DNA of 64,000 nucleotides from Pantoea sp. 1.19 (GCF_001922585.1 NZ_MRBS01000003.1:360231-424230), one strand, 5' to 3'. Positions 30,170-39,638 are shown, counted from the stretch's first letter. The notes: generated from the letters alone by a model not told the origin. Translations and numbers: made by a program.

Positions 30170-31054
30170 ATGCACGATGACCTGTTTTCGCTGCCGGTAG
30201 ACGAGCAGCTCACCCCCTACATCACGCGACGCCGGGCCGGCGAGCTGCCGATACTGGTGATCGCGCATCCGCGGGTCCGCGCTGCGGTGGCGCTACAGGG
30301 AGCGCATTTACTGGCCTGGCAGCCCGGCGGTGCCCGTCCGGTTATCTGGGTGAGTGACAAAACCCAGCTGATCTCCGGCAAGGCCATTCGCGGCGGCGTA
30401 CCGATCTGCTGGCCGTGGTTTGGCCCGGCGGGCGAGCCCGCGCACGGTTTTGCCCGCACGCAGCCGTGGGCCCTGTCGGCGCATGATGAGAATGACGATT
30501 GCGTGGTGCTGACGCTGAGCCTGAGTCAGAATGAGCAGACGCTGAAAATCTGGCCCCACCCTTTCACCCTGTTTGCCCGCTTTCGCTTCAGCGCCGATCG
30601 CTGTGAACTGGAGCTGGAAGCCCACGGTGATTTTCTCTCCAGCGGCGCGCTGCACAGCTATTTCGCCGTGGAGGACATCGCCGGGGTCACGGTTTCCGGC
30701 CTCGGCCAGCCCTACCTGGATAAAGTGCTTGACGGCGCGCCGGGCACCAGCCCGGACGGCACCCAGCGCTATACGCAGCGCGTCGATCGGATTTACACCG
30801 CACCGGACGCCTGCAGCGTCATACGGGATGAGGCCGGCAAGCGCACGCTGGAGATCTATCACCACTATCACTCTGACGTCGTCACCTGGAACCCGGGCGC
30901 GGCGCTGTCATGCAGCATGGCGGATATGCGCAATGACGGGTATCGGCAGTTTGTCTGCGTTGAAACCGCGCGGATCCACCAGCCGCTTAAGAGCGCGGCG
31001 GAGTGTCCGGCCCGACTGGCCGTGACCCTGCGCATTCGCCCCGACGCCGGCTAA
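30170..31054 (+). CDS. yeaD: Glucose-6-phosphate 1-epimerase family protein YeaD
   Basis: An aldose-epimerase-fold protein (294 residues) thought to interconvert the alpha and beta anomers of glucose-6-phosphate. Family motifs include LQGAHLLAWQP, the sugar-phosphate site IRGGVPICWPWFG, HGFAR near residue 97, LHSYF, and WNPG with a conserved carboxylate region near 245-265. ATG-ATG occurs at 30167 and 30170; the second is better spaced from GAGG. It follows gapA across a terminator, as in E. coli, so some readthrough transcription is likely. Confidence 0.93.
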   Translation: MHDDLFSLPVDEQLTPYITRRRAGELPILVIAHPRVRAAVALQGAHLLAWQPGGARPVIWVSDKTQLISGKAIRGGVPICWPWFGPAGEPAHGFARTQPWALSAHDENDDCVVLTLSLSQNEQTLKIWPHPFTLFARFRFSADRCELELEAHGDFLSSGALHSYFAVEDIAGVTVSGLGQPYLDKVLDGAPGTSPDGTQRYTQRVDRIYTAPDACSVIRDEAGKRTLEIYHHYHSDVVTWNPGAALSCSMADMRNDGYRQFVCVETARIHQPLKSAAECPARLAVTLRIRPDAG

Positions 31055-31070
31055 GGCGCCGCTCCTGGAT

Positions 31071-31501
31071 TCAGGGAGTCGGTAGCGCCATATGCAGTAA
31101 GGGAAAGGGCTTGCCCACGCCATCCAGCGGCGAGCGCGCGGGCTGGATAAACGCATTGTGCAGGGTGAACCCCACGGCCAGGGAGGTTGTTCGTTTACAT
31201 CGACGGTGAGGGTGTCGTGGCGGGCGCGGGCGTGGTCCAGCAACTGGCGGCCGATGCCCTGGCCACGACGGTCGGAGTCAATAAACAGCATTTCTCATTG
31301 TGCCCGCCGGTGCCGACAACACCAGCGATACCCAGTGGGTCTTCATACACCCACACATCCAGGGCAGGCATCGGCAGGTAAGCGTCGCGCACCAAGGGGA
31401 GCAGGCGTTAAATGTCCCCCTCGGGGAGAACGTCATGGCTGGCGCGTACCGAGCGCTCCCGGCGCGGGGTCGTCAGCGATCGCGCGAGGTCGAATAGTCA
31501 T
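31071..31501 (-). pseudogene. Decayed YjaB-like GNAT N-acetyltransferase
   Basis: Pieces of one acetyltransferase are found in all three minus-strand frames in correct order: MTIRPRAIADD at the start (31501), then a piece reading HDVLPEGDI-stop-RLLPLVRDAYLP, then DVWVYEDPLGIAGVVGTGG, then the acetyl-CoA motif FIDSDRRGQGIGRQLLDHA, VDVNEQ, and finally AVGF ... LDGVGKPFPLLHMALP ending at 31071. At least three frameshifts and one in-frame TAA break it. The order and motifs resemble E. coli YjaB (about 147 residues). The total span of 431 bases is close to full length, so decay appears recent and by small indels. It occupies the place of yeaE in E. coli. Confidence 0.85.
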
Positions 31502-31537
31502 TGCATTTATCCTTCTTATGGGGCCCCCTACGATCGC

Positions 31538-31565
31538 AAAAGGGCGCAAAGCGCCCTTTTTTCGT
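31538..31565 (-). terminator. Intrinsic terminator after mipA
   Basis: Arms AAAAGGGCGC / GCGCCCTTTT with a 3-base loop; on the minus strand it ends in TTTT. Symmetric A/T flanks could work in both directions. Confidence 0.85.
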
Positions 31566-31577
31566 GCATTATCCGCC

Positions 31578-32324
31578 TCAGAAACTGTAGCTAACGCCGG
31601 TCCATAGCAGCATCTGGGCGCTTTTATCCACCATCGGGCTGTCTTTGATTTCATCACCCAGTCGGTTATAGCGCCCGGACACAAAACCGCGCCACTGGCT
31701 GCTGAACTGATAATCCGCAGTCAGCTCAACGTAAGGCGTCCAGCTGTCATCCGGGCGGTAGCTGTCAATCCCGGTACGGGCCGACTCGTGGCTGGAAACG
31801 CCATAGTAGTAGCGATTCTGATTGCCGCTGTTCCACAGCGCGCCAATGCCGGGCGTCAGGCCGAGGTTGCCCATCTGAATGCGGTACAGATAGGTCAAAT
31901 CCCAGATAATCCCGTTACTGTTATTCAGTACATCCCCCACCAGCGTGGTGCGTACCGTACCCCACTCGGCTTCGTGCCGATAGTTAACACCGCCCATCAG
32001 GGTCATCCGGCGCTTATCGAGGGATTTCATGTCACCGAAATCGTTGTCTTTCGGCCGATACTCCTGCGGAGAACCAAGAATGGTCAGTGACAGCTTGTCC
32101 TGCGGTGTTTTCCACAGATAGTAGCCGCCCTGCAGGCTACGGAACCAGAAATCCTCACCCTCATAATTGATCACCGGCACCGGCAGGTAGCGATCCTGAC
32201 CGCCGCGATAGGGGCTTTCACTGTAGATAACCGACGCGCCGACGGACCACGGCGTCGAGGGGGCCGCCAGCGCGGTGCCGCTGAGAAAAAATAGCCCCAG
32301 TGCGGTAAATTTGAATGGGTTCAC
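31578..32324 (-). CDS. mipA: MipA/OmpV family outer-membrane protein
   Basis: A predicted outer-membrane beta-barrel; E. coli MipA is proposed as a scaffold linking MltA and PBP1B. The 248-residue precursor starts at a GTG (a stop lies upstream in frame and no ATG is available) with signal peptide MNPFKFTALGLFFLSGTALA. The mature part has alternating amphipathic strands, the conserved PVPVINYEGEDFWFR and the C-terminal aromatic VSYSF expected for the BAM machinery. It is divergent from prkA. The ribosome site is weak (GGATTGA, 10 bases away). Confidence 0.9.
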   Translation of the reverse strand: MNPFKFTALGLFFLSGTALAAPSTPWSVGASVIYSESPYRGGQDRYLPVPVINYEGEDFWFRSLQGGYYLWKTPQDKLSLTILGSPQEYRPKDNDFGDMKSLDKRRMTLMGGVNYRHEAEWGTVRTTLVGDVLNNSNGIIWDLTYLYRIQMGNLGLTPGIGALWNSGNQNRYYYGVSSHESARTGIDSYRPDDSWTPYVELTADYQFSSQWRGFVSGRYNRLGDEIKDSPMVDKSAQMLLWTGVSYSF

Positions 32325-32749
32325 AATATATTCAATCCATTAATAGAACAATCAGAAGCATGATTTTAACTGATATCAGTAAACAGGAATAATATTTACA
32401 TTGTCGGTGGCACAAATCCTCCATTTGCCTCTCAGGCCGCAGCCGACGGGCCTTGCAACATGCGAATGCCCTTCGCTCGCGGTGACGACAATGCCGTTTT
32501 GTGACTTTGTTATTGAAAATTCTTTAAAAAAGAGTGCGGATGCGGAAAATTTTGCCAATGCCAACTACGATTAATCTGTGAAGTCGATTGACTGCGCCGT
32601 GTTAACCCTACCGCGTATGATTTCTGGTCAGTTGACAGCAAGTTGGCATAAGGGTTGCTGTATTCCTGTTTAGACGCGTTTCCGGGAGCCGACAGAAAGA
32701 TTATTACGCTCCTTTTACCTGTGCTAAAAACAAAAGGACGGGCATCATT
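32325..32749. other. mipA-prkA divergent intergenic region (425 bp)
   Basis: Holds the mipA promoter (AT-rich 32325-32400) and the sigma-54 promoter of prkA. I searched for NtrC-type dyads (GCAC-N7-GTGC) and found none convincing. A 173-codon minus-strand frame here overlaps prkA and is not coding. Confidence 0.55.
32644..32659 (+). promoter_or_regulatory. Sigma-54 (RpoN) promoter for prkA-yeaH
   Basis: TGGCAT-AAGGG-TTGCT agrees with every defined position of the RpoN consensus TGGCAY-R-N4-TTGCW, with GG and GC at the proper -24/-12 spacing. Transcription would begin near 32670, 80 bases before the prkA ATG. In E. coli yeaGH is known to be activated through NtrC and sigma-54. Confidence 0.8.
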
Positions 32750-34684
32750 ATGAATATATTCGATCACTATCGTCAGCGTTATGAAGCTGCCAAGGACGAA
32801 GAGTTCACTCTGCAGGAGTATCTTGCGGTATGTAAGCAAGATCGCAGTGCCTATGCCAATGCGGCGGAGCGTCTGCTGACCGCCATCGGCGAGCCAGTGA
32901 TGGTCGACACCGCGCAGGAGCCACGTCTTTCCCGCCTGTTTTCTAACCGCGTCATCGCGCGCTATCCGGCATTTGAAGAGTTTTACGGGATGGAAGAAGC
33001 GATTGAGCAGATCGTCGCCTACCTGAAACATGCCGCGCAGGGTCTGGAAGAGAAGAAACAGATCCTCTACCTGCTCGGCCCGGTCGGCGGCGGTAAATCT
33101 TCACTGGCAGAGCGCCTGAAGTCCCTGATGCAGCGAGTGCCGATTTATGTGCTGAGCGCCGACGGCGAACGCAGCCCGGTCAATGACTCCCCGCTCTGCC
33201 TGTTTAATCCGCAGGAAGATGCCACCATTCTGGAGAAAGAGTACGCCATTCCCCGCCGCTACCTTGGCACGATCATGTCACCGTGGGCAGCCAAGCGCCT
33301 GCAGGAGTACGGCGGCGACATTACCCGCTTTAAAGTGGTAAAAGTTTGGCCATCGATCCTGCAGCAGGTAGCGATTGCCAAGACCGAGCCCGGGGATGAG
33401 AACAATCAGGATATCTCCGCGCTGGTGGGTAAAGTGGACATCCGCAAGCTGGAAAACCACGCTCAAAACGATCCTGATGCCTATGGCTATTCTGGCGCGC
33501 TGTGCCGCGCCAACCAGGGGATCATGGAGTTTGTAGAGATGTTTAAAGCGCCGATCAAGGTGCTTCACCCGCTGCTGACCGCCACTCAGGAGGGGAACTA
33601 CAACGGGACAGAAGGCATTTCGGCGCTGCCGTTTAACGGGATCATTCTTGCGCACTCCAACGAATCGGAGTGGGTGCAGTTCCGTAACAATAAAAATAAC
33701 GAGGCATTCCTCGACCGCGTCTACATCGTGAAGGTGCCCTACTGCCTGCGCGTATCGGAAGAGATGAAAATTTACGACAAGCTGCTCAATCATAGCGAGC
33801 TGATCCACGCGCCCTGCGCCCCGGGCACGCTGGAAACCCTGGCGCGCTTCTCGATCCTGTCGCGCCTGAAAGAGCCGGAGAACTCCAGCATTTACTCGAA
33901 GATGCGGGTCTATGATGGCGAAAGCCTGAAGGACACCGACCCGAAAGCCAAATCGTATCAGGAGTATCGCGACTACGCCGGCGTGGATGAAGGGATGAAT
34001 GGCCTGTCCACACGCTTTGCGTTTAAAATCCTGTCGCGAGTCTTTAACTTTGATCATGCTGAAGTCGCCGCCAACCCGGTGCATCTGTTCTACGTTCTGG
34101 AACAGCAAATTGAACGTGAGCAGTTCCCGCAGGAGCAGGCGGAAAAATACCTCGAGCACCTGAAGGGCTATCTGATCCCGAAATATGCGGAATTTATTGG
34201 CAAGGAGATCCAGACGGCCTATCTCGAATCCTATTCGGAATATGGTCAAAATATTTTCGATCGCTATGTAACCTACGCCGATTTCTGGATCCAGGATCAG
34301 GAATACCGCGATCCGGATACCGGCCAGCTCTTTGATCGCGAATCGCTTAACGCTGAACTGGAAAAAATTGAAAAGCCGGCCGGGATCAGCAATCCAAAAG
34401 ATTTTCGCAACGAGATTGTTAACTTTGTGCTGCGTGCCCGAGCGCACAACAGCGGCCGGAATCCGAACTGGACCAGCTACGAGAAGCTGCGTACGGTGAT
34501 AGAGAAGAAAATGTTCTCTAACACCGAGGAGCTGCTGCCGGTGATTTCGTTTAACGCGAAAACCTCCACGGACGAACAGAAAAAGCATGATGATTTTGTC
34601 GATCGCATGATGGAAAAAGGCTACACCCGCAAGCAGGTTCGCCTGCTGTGTGAATGGTATCTGCGCGTGCGTAAATCGTCATAA
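32750..34684 (+). CDS. prkA: PrkA family serine kinase / AAA+ protein YeaG
   Basis: A 644-residue cytoplasmic protein, the same length as E. coli YeaG, involved in survival of nitrogen starvation and other stress by an unclear mechanism. The N-terminal AAA-type domain has Walker A GPVGGGKSS near residue 110 and the C-terminal half is the PrkA kinase-like domain (ESYSEYGQNIFDRYV near 490). Kinase activity is reported for relatives; the sequence alone does not prove it. It is followed after 69 bases by yeaH, its constant partner. The sigma-54 promoter upstream suggests induction by nitrogen limitation. Confidence 0.96.
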   Translation: MNIFDHYRQRYEAAKDEEFTLQEYLAVCKQDRSAYANAAERLLTAIGEPVMVDTAQEPRLSRLFSNRVIARYPAFEEFYGMEEAIEQIVAYLKHAAQGLEEKKQILYLLGPVGGGKSSLAERLKSLMQRVPIYVLSADGERSPVNDSPLCLFNPQEDATILEKEYAIPRRYLGTIMSPWAAKRLQEYGGDITRFKVVKVWPSILQQVAIAKTEPGDENNQDISALVGKVDIRKLENHAQNDPDAYGYSGALCRANQGIMEFVEMFKAPIKVLHPLLTATQEGNYNGTEGISALPFNGIILAHSNESEWVQFRNNKNNEAFLDRVYIVKVPYCLRVSEEMKIYDKLLNHSELIHAPCAPGTLETLARFSILSRLKEPENSSIYSKMRVYDGESLKDTDPKAKSYQEYRDYAGVDEGMNGLSTRFAFKILSRVFNFDHAEVAANPVHLFYVLEQQIEREQFPQEQAEKYLEHLKGYLIPKYAEFIGKEIQTAYLESYSEYGQNIFDRYVTYADFWIQDQEYRDPDTGQLFDRESLNAELEKIEKPAGISNPKDFRNEIVNFVLRARAHNSGRNPNWTSYEKLRTVIEKKMFSNTEELLPVISFNAKTSTDEQKKHDDFVDRMMEKGYTRKQVRLLCEWYLRVRKSS

Positions 34685-34753
34685 GCGGGTTACCCGCCTG
34701 CTCTTCCAGGCCGGGCCTGCCCCGGCCTGGACCGCCACAATTCAGGGGGAGCT

Positions 34754-36034
34754 ATGGCCTATTTCATCGACAGGCGCCTTAACGGTAAAAACAAAAGCGC
34801 GGTTAACCGCCAGCGCTTTCTGCGTCGCTACAAAACGCAGATTAAACAGTCGATCGCCGAGGCTATCAATAAGCGCTCGGTGACCGACATTGACAGCGGC
34901 GAGTCCGTCTCTATTCCGATTGATGATATCAACGAGCCTATCTTCCACCAGGGGCGCGGCGGTGAGCGTCACCGCGTGCATCCGGGCAATGATCACTTTG
35001 TGCAGAACGACCGCGTAGAGCGTCCGCAGGGCGGCGGCGGCGGAAGCGGGAGCGGTCAGGGCAACGCCAGTCAGGATGGCGAGGGCAAAGATGAATTCAG
35101 CTTTCAGATCTCTAAAGAGGAATATCTGGACCTGCTGTTTGAAGATTTAGCCCTGCCCAATTTGCGTAAAAATCAGCAGCGCCAGCTGAACGAGTATAAA
35201 ACCCACCGCGCGGGCTATACCGCTAACGGCGTGCCGGCGAATATCAGCGTGGTGCGTTCGCTGCAAAACTCACTCGCCAGGCGTACGGCAATGAACGCCG
35301 GTAAGCGCCGCGAACTGCAGGCGCTGGAGGAGGAGCTGGCGCGGGTTGAGCAGACGGAACCGGCCCGGCTGTTGGAGGAGGAGCGACTGCGCAACGCGAT
35401 CGCCGACCTGCGGCAGCGTATTGCCCGGGTGCCCTTTATTGACACGTTTGACCTGCGCTTCAAGAACTTCGAGAAGCGTCCCGAGCCCTCCAGCCAGGCG
35501 GTGATGTTCTGCCTGATGGACGTTTCCGGATCGATGGACCAGGCCACCAAGGATATGGCCAAGCGCTTCTATATCCTGCTCTATCTGTTCCTTAGCCGCA
35601 CCTATAAGAACGTCGAGGTGGTCTATATTCGCCACCACACTCAGGCGAAAGAGGTCGACGAACAGGAGTTTTTCTATTCGCAGGAGACCGGCGGCACCAT
35701 CGTCTCCAGCGCCCTGAAGCTTATGTCTGAAGTGGTCACTGCGCGCTACGATCCGACGCAGTGGAACATCTATGCGGCTCAGGCGTCCGATGGTGATAAC
35801 TGGGCGGACGACTCGCCGCTATGCCATGAGATTCTGGCCGGGCAGATTTTACCCATCGCCCGCTACTACACGTATATCGAAATCACCCGCCGGGCGCACC
35901 AGACTCTGTGGCGCGAATATGAACACCTGCAGGCGCGCTTTGATAACTTCGCCATTCAGCATATCCGTGAGCCGGAGGATATTTACCCGGTGTTTCGTGA
36001 GCTGTTTCGTCAGCAAACTGAAGAGCAATACTGA
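34754..36034 (+). CDS. yeaH: DUF444 / von Willebrand A-like protein YeaH
   Basis: A 426-residue partner of PrkA, function unknown. The N-terminus is basic, a glycine/serine-rich linker ([10 protein letters not shown], about residues 94-104) follows, then a coiled-coil rich in E and R (residues 180-225), and a C-terminal vWA-like domain with a MIDAS motif DVSGSMD near residues 256-262. GGGGGAGCT precedes the ATG. The MIDAS implies metal-dependent binding of a protein partner, plausibly in a complex with the AAA+ protein PrkA, much like MoxR-vWA pairs; that is inference. Confidence 0.95.
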   Translation: MAYFIDRRLNGKNKSAVNRQRFLRRYKTQIKQSIAEAINKRSVTDIDSGESVSIPIDDINEPIFHQGRGGERHRVHPGNDHFVQNDRVERPQGGGGGSGSGQGNASQDGEGKDEFSFQISKEEYLDLLFEDLALPNLRKNQQRQLNEYKTHRAGYTANGVPANISVVRSLQNSLARRTAMNAGKRRELQALEEELARVEQTEPARLLEEERLRNAIADLRQRIARVPFIDTFDLRFKNFEKRPEPSSQAVMFCLMDVSGSMDQATKDMAKRFYILLYLFLSRTYKNVEVVYIRHHTQAKEVDEQEFFYSQETGGTIVSSALKLMSEVVTARYDPTQWNIYAAQASDGDNWADDSPLCHEILAGQILPIARYYTYIEITRRAHQTLWREYEHLQARFDNFAIQHIREPEDIYPVFRELFRQQTEEQY

Positions 36035-36066
36035 TCTCCCAACGTCGGCCAGCCCCCCGCTGGTCG

Positions 36067-36094
36067 ACGCAGTTTCGATCTGCGTGCTTTTTTT
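36067..36094 (+). terminator. Intrinsic terminator after yeaH
   Basis: Arms ACGCAG / CTGCGT with a 7-base loop, then GC and seven T. A larger hairpin (36043-36069, arms CGTCGGCCAGC / GCTGGTCGACG) directly precedes and overlaps it by three bases. Confidence 0.75.
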
Positions 36095-36233
36095 CCCCTC
36101 TTCATTAAAAAAACTCCCTTAATGCCACATAATTCACGCCATTCTGTGCTTTAATGCCGGGAAAGGCTGAGGCTTTCACGGCTACTTAACCAGTCTTGAC
36201 TGTGTATCATCACCAGCAGAGGAGAGCCCGGGT

Positions 36234-37961
36234 TTGGACACCAACACGGTTTATAGCTTATTCATCATTGGTTCGGTGTTGGTGGCGGCGAGCATTTTGC
36301 TCAGTTCCTTCTCCTCACGACTTGGCATCCCGATTTTAGTCATTTTCCTCGCGCTGGGCATGTTGGCCGGCGTCGACGGCGTCGGCGGCATCGCCTTCGA
36401 TAATTATCCCATCGCATATTTGGTGAGCAATCTGGCGCTGGCGGTGATCCTGTTGGACGGCGGGATGCGCACCCAGGCCAGTTCGTTTCGCGTGGCCCTC
36501 GGCCCGGCCCTGTCGCTGGCGACGGTCGGCGTGCTGATCACCTCGGGGCTGACCGGTGCCATGGCCGCATGGCTGTTTCATCTGGACCTGATGGAGGGGT
36601 TCCTGGTCGGGGCGATTGTCGGATCAACCGATGCCGCCGCGGTGTTCTCCCTGCTCGGCGGTAAAGGGCTCAACGAGCGCGTTAACGCCACGCTGGAGAT
36701 CGAATCTGGCAGTAATGACCCGATGGCGGTATTTCTGACCATTACCCTGATTGAGATGATTCAGCAGGGGCAAACCGGCATCAACACCATGTTCCTCGTT
36801 CACCTGATTCAGCAGTTCGGCCTCGGTATCGCGCTGGGTCTCGGCGGCGGCTGGGCGCTTAAGCAGCTGATTAACCGGATCTCTCTGGCCCACGGCCTCT
36901 ATCCCCTGCTGGCGCTTAGCGGGGGGATTCTGGTGTTTGCCCTGACCACGGTGCTGGAGGGTAGCGGCATTCTGGCGGTGTATCTGTGCGGATTCCTGCT
37001 CGGGAACCAGCCGATTCGTAACCGCCATGGCATCCTGCAAACCTTCGACGGCATGGCCTGGCTGAGCCAGATTGGCATGTTTCTGGTGCTCGGGCTGCTG
37101 GTCAACCCGCGCGACCTGTGGTTGATAGCCGTGCCGGCGCTGATCCTGTCGGCGTGGATGATCCTGTTCGCCCGCCCGCTGTCGGTGTTTATCGGCCTGC
37201 TGCCGTTTCGCGGTTTCAACCTGCGGGAGCGCTGCTTTATCAGCTGGGTCGGCCTGCGCGGCGCGGTACCGATTATCCTCGCGGTGTTTCCGATGATGGC
37301 CGGACTGGAAAACGCTTCACTCTATTTCAATATCGCCTTCTTTATCGTGCTGGTCTCGCTGATGGTTCAGGGCACGTCTCTAACCGCCGCCGCGCGGCGC
37401 GCGCGGGTGATTGTCCCGCCGACGGCCTCCCCGATTAACCGCGTCGGTCTTGACATCCACCCGGAAAACCCGTGGGAACAGTTTGTCTATCAGCTCAGCG
37501 CGGATAAGTGGTGCGTTGGCGCCGCGCTGCGCGACCTGCAGATGCCGCGCGAGACGCGCATCGCCGCACTGTTTCGCGATAATCAGCTGCTGCACCCGGC
37601 GGGTAACACCCGCCTGCGCGAGGGGGACGTGCTGTGCGTGATTGGCCGCGAGCGCGATCTGCCGGCGCTGGGCAAACTGTTCAGCCAGTCGCCGCCGGTC
37701 TCGCTCGATCAGCGCTTCTTCGGTGACTTTATTCTCGAAGCCTCGGCCCGGCTGAGCGACATTGCCGAAGTCTACGGCCTCGAGCTGGATGAGGAGACCG
37801 ACGGCGACCAGACCATTGGTCGGCTGGTGATGGGACTGATTGGCGGCGCGCCGGTAGTGGGCGACCAGGTCGAGTGGCAGGACATGCTGTGGACGGTGGC
37901 GGAAAAAGAGGATAACCAGGTGGTGAAAATCGGTATCCGTTCGGTCGAAGATCGGGAATAA
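36234..37961 (+). CDS. cvrA: Potassium/proton antiporter CvrA (NhaP2 family)
   Basis: A CPA1-type monovalent cation/proton antiporter that extrudes K+ and helps cell-volume regulation. The 575 residues comprise about 12 membrane helices with the transport core [14 protein letters not shown] and [13 protein letters not shown] (aspartates near residues 131 and 163), followed from about residue 400 by a cytoplasmic RCK_C regulatory domain ([16 protein letters not shown]) and a CorC/HlyC-like tail. The start is TTG at 36234, with AGGAG nine bases upstream, giving the same N-terminus as E. coli (MDxxTxxSLFI). No ATG is available in place of it. In E. coli it is next to dadX; here it is two genes away. 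Confidence 0.94.
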   Translation: MDTNTVYSLFIIGSVLVAASILLSSFSSRLGIPILVIFLALGMLAGVDGVGGIAFDNYPIAYLVSNLALAVILLDGGMRTQASSFRVALGPALSLATVGVLITSGLTGAMAAWLFHLDLMEGFLVGAIVGSTDAAAVFSLLGGKGLNERVNATLEIESGSNDPMAVFLTITLIEMIQQGQTGINTMFLVHLIQQFGLGIALGLGGGWALKQLINRISLAHGLYPLLALSGGILVFALTTVLEGSGILAVYLCGFLLGNQPIRNRHGILQTFDGMAWLSQIGMFLVLGLLVNPRDLWLIAVPALILSAWMILFARPLSVFIGLLPFRGFNLRERCFISWVGLRGAVPIILAVFPMMAGLENASLYFNIAFFIVLVSLMVQGTSLTAAARRARVIVPPTASPINRVGLDIHPENPWEQFVYQLSADKWCVGAALRDLQMPRETRIAALFRDNQLLHPAGNTRLREGDVLCVIGRERDLPALGKLFSQSPPVSLDQRFFGDFILEASARLSDIAEVYGLELDEETDGDQTIGRLVMGLIGGAPVVGDQVEWQDMLWTVAEKEDNQVVKIGIRSVEDRE

Positions 37962-37970
37962 TCGCGTCGG

Positions 37971-37993
37971 GGGGCCCTGGCCCCTTGCTTTCT
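37971..37993 (+). terminator. Possible weak terminator after cvrA
   Basis: Arms GGGGCC / GGCCCC with a 2-base centre, followed by TTGCTTTC. The short distance to the next gene suggests only partial termination. Confidence 0.35.
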
Positions 37994-38044
37994 GTTTAAA
38001 ATGTGCGCACTCTGACATTTCCTCATGTTGACCGGGAGTGACCG

Positions 38045-38269
38045 ATGGCACAGGTAATTAAAATTGCGCGCTACGACGTGGTGGACGCCGAGTTCGAGGG
38101 CGACCACATTCGTATTCCGGAAAAAACCAACCCCACGCTCAGCTATCAGCTGGACGGCTGGGATCGCGATACCGCCGTTCATGCCTCAATCGACGGCCAG
38201 CGGCTGGATTTACAGCTGGACCACTACGACGACAGCAAGGCCAGCTGGGTACTGAAAAAACCGGCCTGA
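38045..38269 (+). CDS. Hypothetical 74-residue protein
   Basis: I do not recognise this protein. It is acidic (about 14 Asp/Glu plus few Lys/Arg), soluble, with no signal peptide, cysteine or membrane segment; alternating patterns (VIKIARYDVVDAEFEGDHIRI ... ASIDGQRLDLQLDHY) suggest a small beta-rich fold. Reasons to call it real: GGGAG six bases before the ATG, strong third-position G/C in frame, and a terminator hairpin directly after the stop. It lies 83 bases after cvrA in the same direction and 131 bases before an exporter gene, with a promoter-like gap on neither side that I could verify. Confidence 0.72.
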   Translation: MAQVIKIARYDVVDAEFEGDHIRIPEKTNPTLSYQLDGWDRDTAVHASIDGQRLDLQLDHYDDSKASWVLKKPA

Positions 38270-38272
38270 GCC

Positions 38273-38299
38273 GGTGCCGCCTGCGGGCGGCGCCCTTTT
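38273..38299 (+). terminator. Intrinsic terminator after the hypothetical gene
   Basis: Arms GGTGCCGCC / GGCGGCGCC (one wobble pair) with a 4-base loop, followed by CTTTT, three bases after the stop. Confidence 0.7.
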
Positions 38300-38400
38300 G
38301 GCACCTATCGTTAACTCTCCTCGCCTTTTTACTTTCTTTTCTGCTCCGTTCGCTCTACCCTGTGCGGCTTGTTTTTTTTGCCTGATCCGAGGGAGTGCGA

Positions 38401-39603
38401 ATGCAACGTTTTACTCTGCTGTTGTTAAGCCTGGTGCTGCTGGCGCCACTGGGTATTGATCTCTACCTGCCTACCCTGCCGGACATTGCCGACGGGCTTA
38501 ACACCCCGGTCAGTACGCTGCAGACCACCATCCCGCTGTTCCTGCTGATCATGGGACTGGGCCAGCTGATCGCCGGTCCGCTGGTTGATAACGTTGGCCG
38601 CAAGCCAATCGCGCTGATTGGACTGGCGCTGTATCTCGTCGGCAGCGTGGTCGGTGCAACCGCCACCGGCTGGTATCCGTTCCTGCTGGCGCGCATCATT
38701 CAGGGCACCGCGGTTTGCTGTACGGCGGTGGTGGCCTTTAGCGGCGTTCGCGATCGCCTAAGCGGTGATGATGCCGCCCGCGCCTATGGCTTCCTTAACG
38801 GGGCCCTGAATATCGTACCGGCACTGGCGCCGATGCTGGGGGGATTCCTTGCAGAGGCCTGGAACTGGCGCGCACCGTTCTGGTTCCTTGCCGGCTACGC
38901 GCTGTTTATCGGCGTGCTGATTACGCTGTTTTTACCGGAAACGCGCCCGGCGGAAACGCAAAGGGTGCGCGGCCTGCCCCTGCGCCAGTACGGTGCGATC
39001 TTGCGTCAGCCTCGCTTTCTGATCTTTGCCCTCGCCAACGCCGGCGCGCTGGGAATGGTGCTGACCTATGTCTCGCTGGCGCCGGAAGTGTTGATGAATC
39101 AGGGGGGACTGAACGCGCTGCAGTTTTCTATCGCCTTTGGCGCTAACGGCTTTTGGATCATGCTGGTCAGCATGGTGGTGAATAAAATCATTCGTAAGGC
39201 CGGCCGCCCATTCTGTCTTGCAACCGGCGGCGTGGCGATGCTGCTGGGCCTGCTGATGCTGTGGGCCGGCGTGACGCTGTTCCCCGCGGCGCTGCAGCAT
39301 CACTGGGCGCTGTATATGTTTCCGGTGGCCGTGGCGGTCGCCGGCCTGGCCTTCATTGTCGGTCCGGCCACCAGCTACGCGCTGGAGCCCTATCAGCAGC
39401 AGGCGGGGGTTGCCTCTGCGCTGGCCGGCTTTATTCAAATGGCGGGGGGATCGTCGGCCGGACTGGCCATGATGGCCTTACCGCTGGCGGAGAAGAGCGC
39501 GCTGGGGATCATGATGCTGGTGGGCGCGGCGTTGGCATTCCTGGCCGCCTACTGGACGCGAAAACTGCACGGCACCCTGCAGCAGGTCAACTGTCGGGCC
39601 TGA
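38401..39603 (+). CDS. Bcr/CflA-type MFS exporter
   Basis: A 400-residue, 12-helix major facilitator of the drug:H+ antiporter-1 family, Bcr/CflA subgroup. The N-terminus reads LAPLGIDLYLPTLPDIA (an Asp in helix 1 typical of this group), followed by the loop motif GPLVDNVGRKPI near residue 60 and the antiporter motif C-like GxxxGPxxGG equivalent (NIVPALAPMLGGFL) in helix 5. ATG at 38401 follows AGGGAG by five bases; a GTG two codons earlier is less well placed. Substrate cannot be deduced; drugs, purine-like compounds or amino-acid derivatives are all known in the family. It is convergent with dadX. Confidence 0.88.
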   Translation: MQRFTLLLLSLVLLAPLGIDLYLPTLPDIADGLNTPVSTLQTTIPLFLLIMGLGQLIAGPLVDNVGRKPIALIGLALYLVGSVVGATATGWYPFLLARIIQGTAVCCTAVVAFSGVRDRLSGDDAARAYGFLNGALNIVPALAPMLGGFLAEAWNWRAPFWFLAGYALFIGVLITLFLPETRPAETQRVRGLPLRQYGAILRQPRFLIFALANAGALGMVLTYVSLAPEVLMNQGGLNALQFSIAFGANGFWIMLVSMVVNKIIRKAGRPFCLATGGVAMLLGLLMLWAGVTLFPAALQHHWALYMFPVAVAVAGLAFIVGPATSYALEPYQQQAGVASALAGFIQMAGGSSAGLAMMALPLAEKSALGIMMLVGAALAFLAAYWTRKLHGTLQQVNCRA

Positions 39604-39609
39604 TACTCA

Positions 39610-39634
39610 GATGGGCCGGGAACGCCGGCCCATC
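39610..39634. terminator. Hairpin between the exporter gene and dadX
   Basis: Perfect 10-base arms GATGGGCCGG / CCGGCCCATC with a 5-base loop between convergent genes. A weak T-rich flank (CTGCTT) exists only on the plus strand. Confidence 0.65.
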
Positions 39635-39638
39635 CTGC

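Noticed and set aside
33278-34588. 436-codon open frame antisense to prkA
   Set aside because: Mirror of a GC-rich coding gene; no ribosome site and residue composition (many Arg, His, Gln) typical of a shadow frame.
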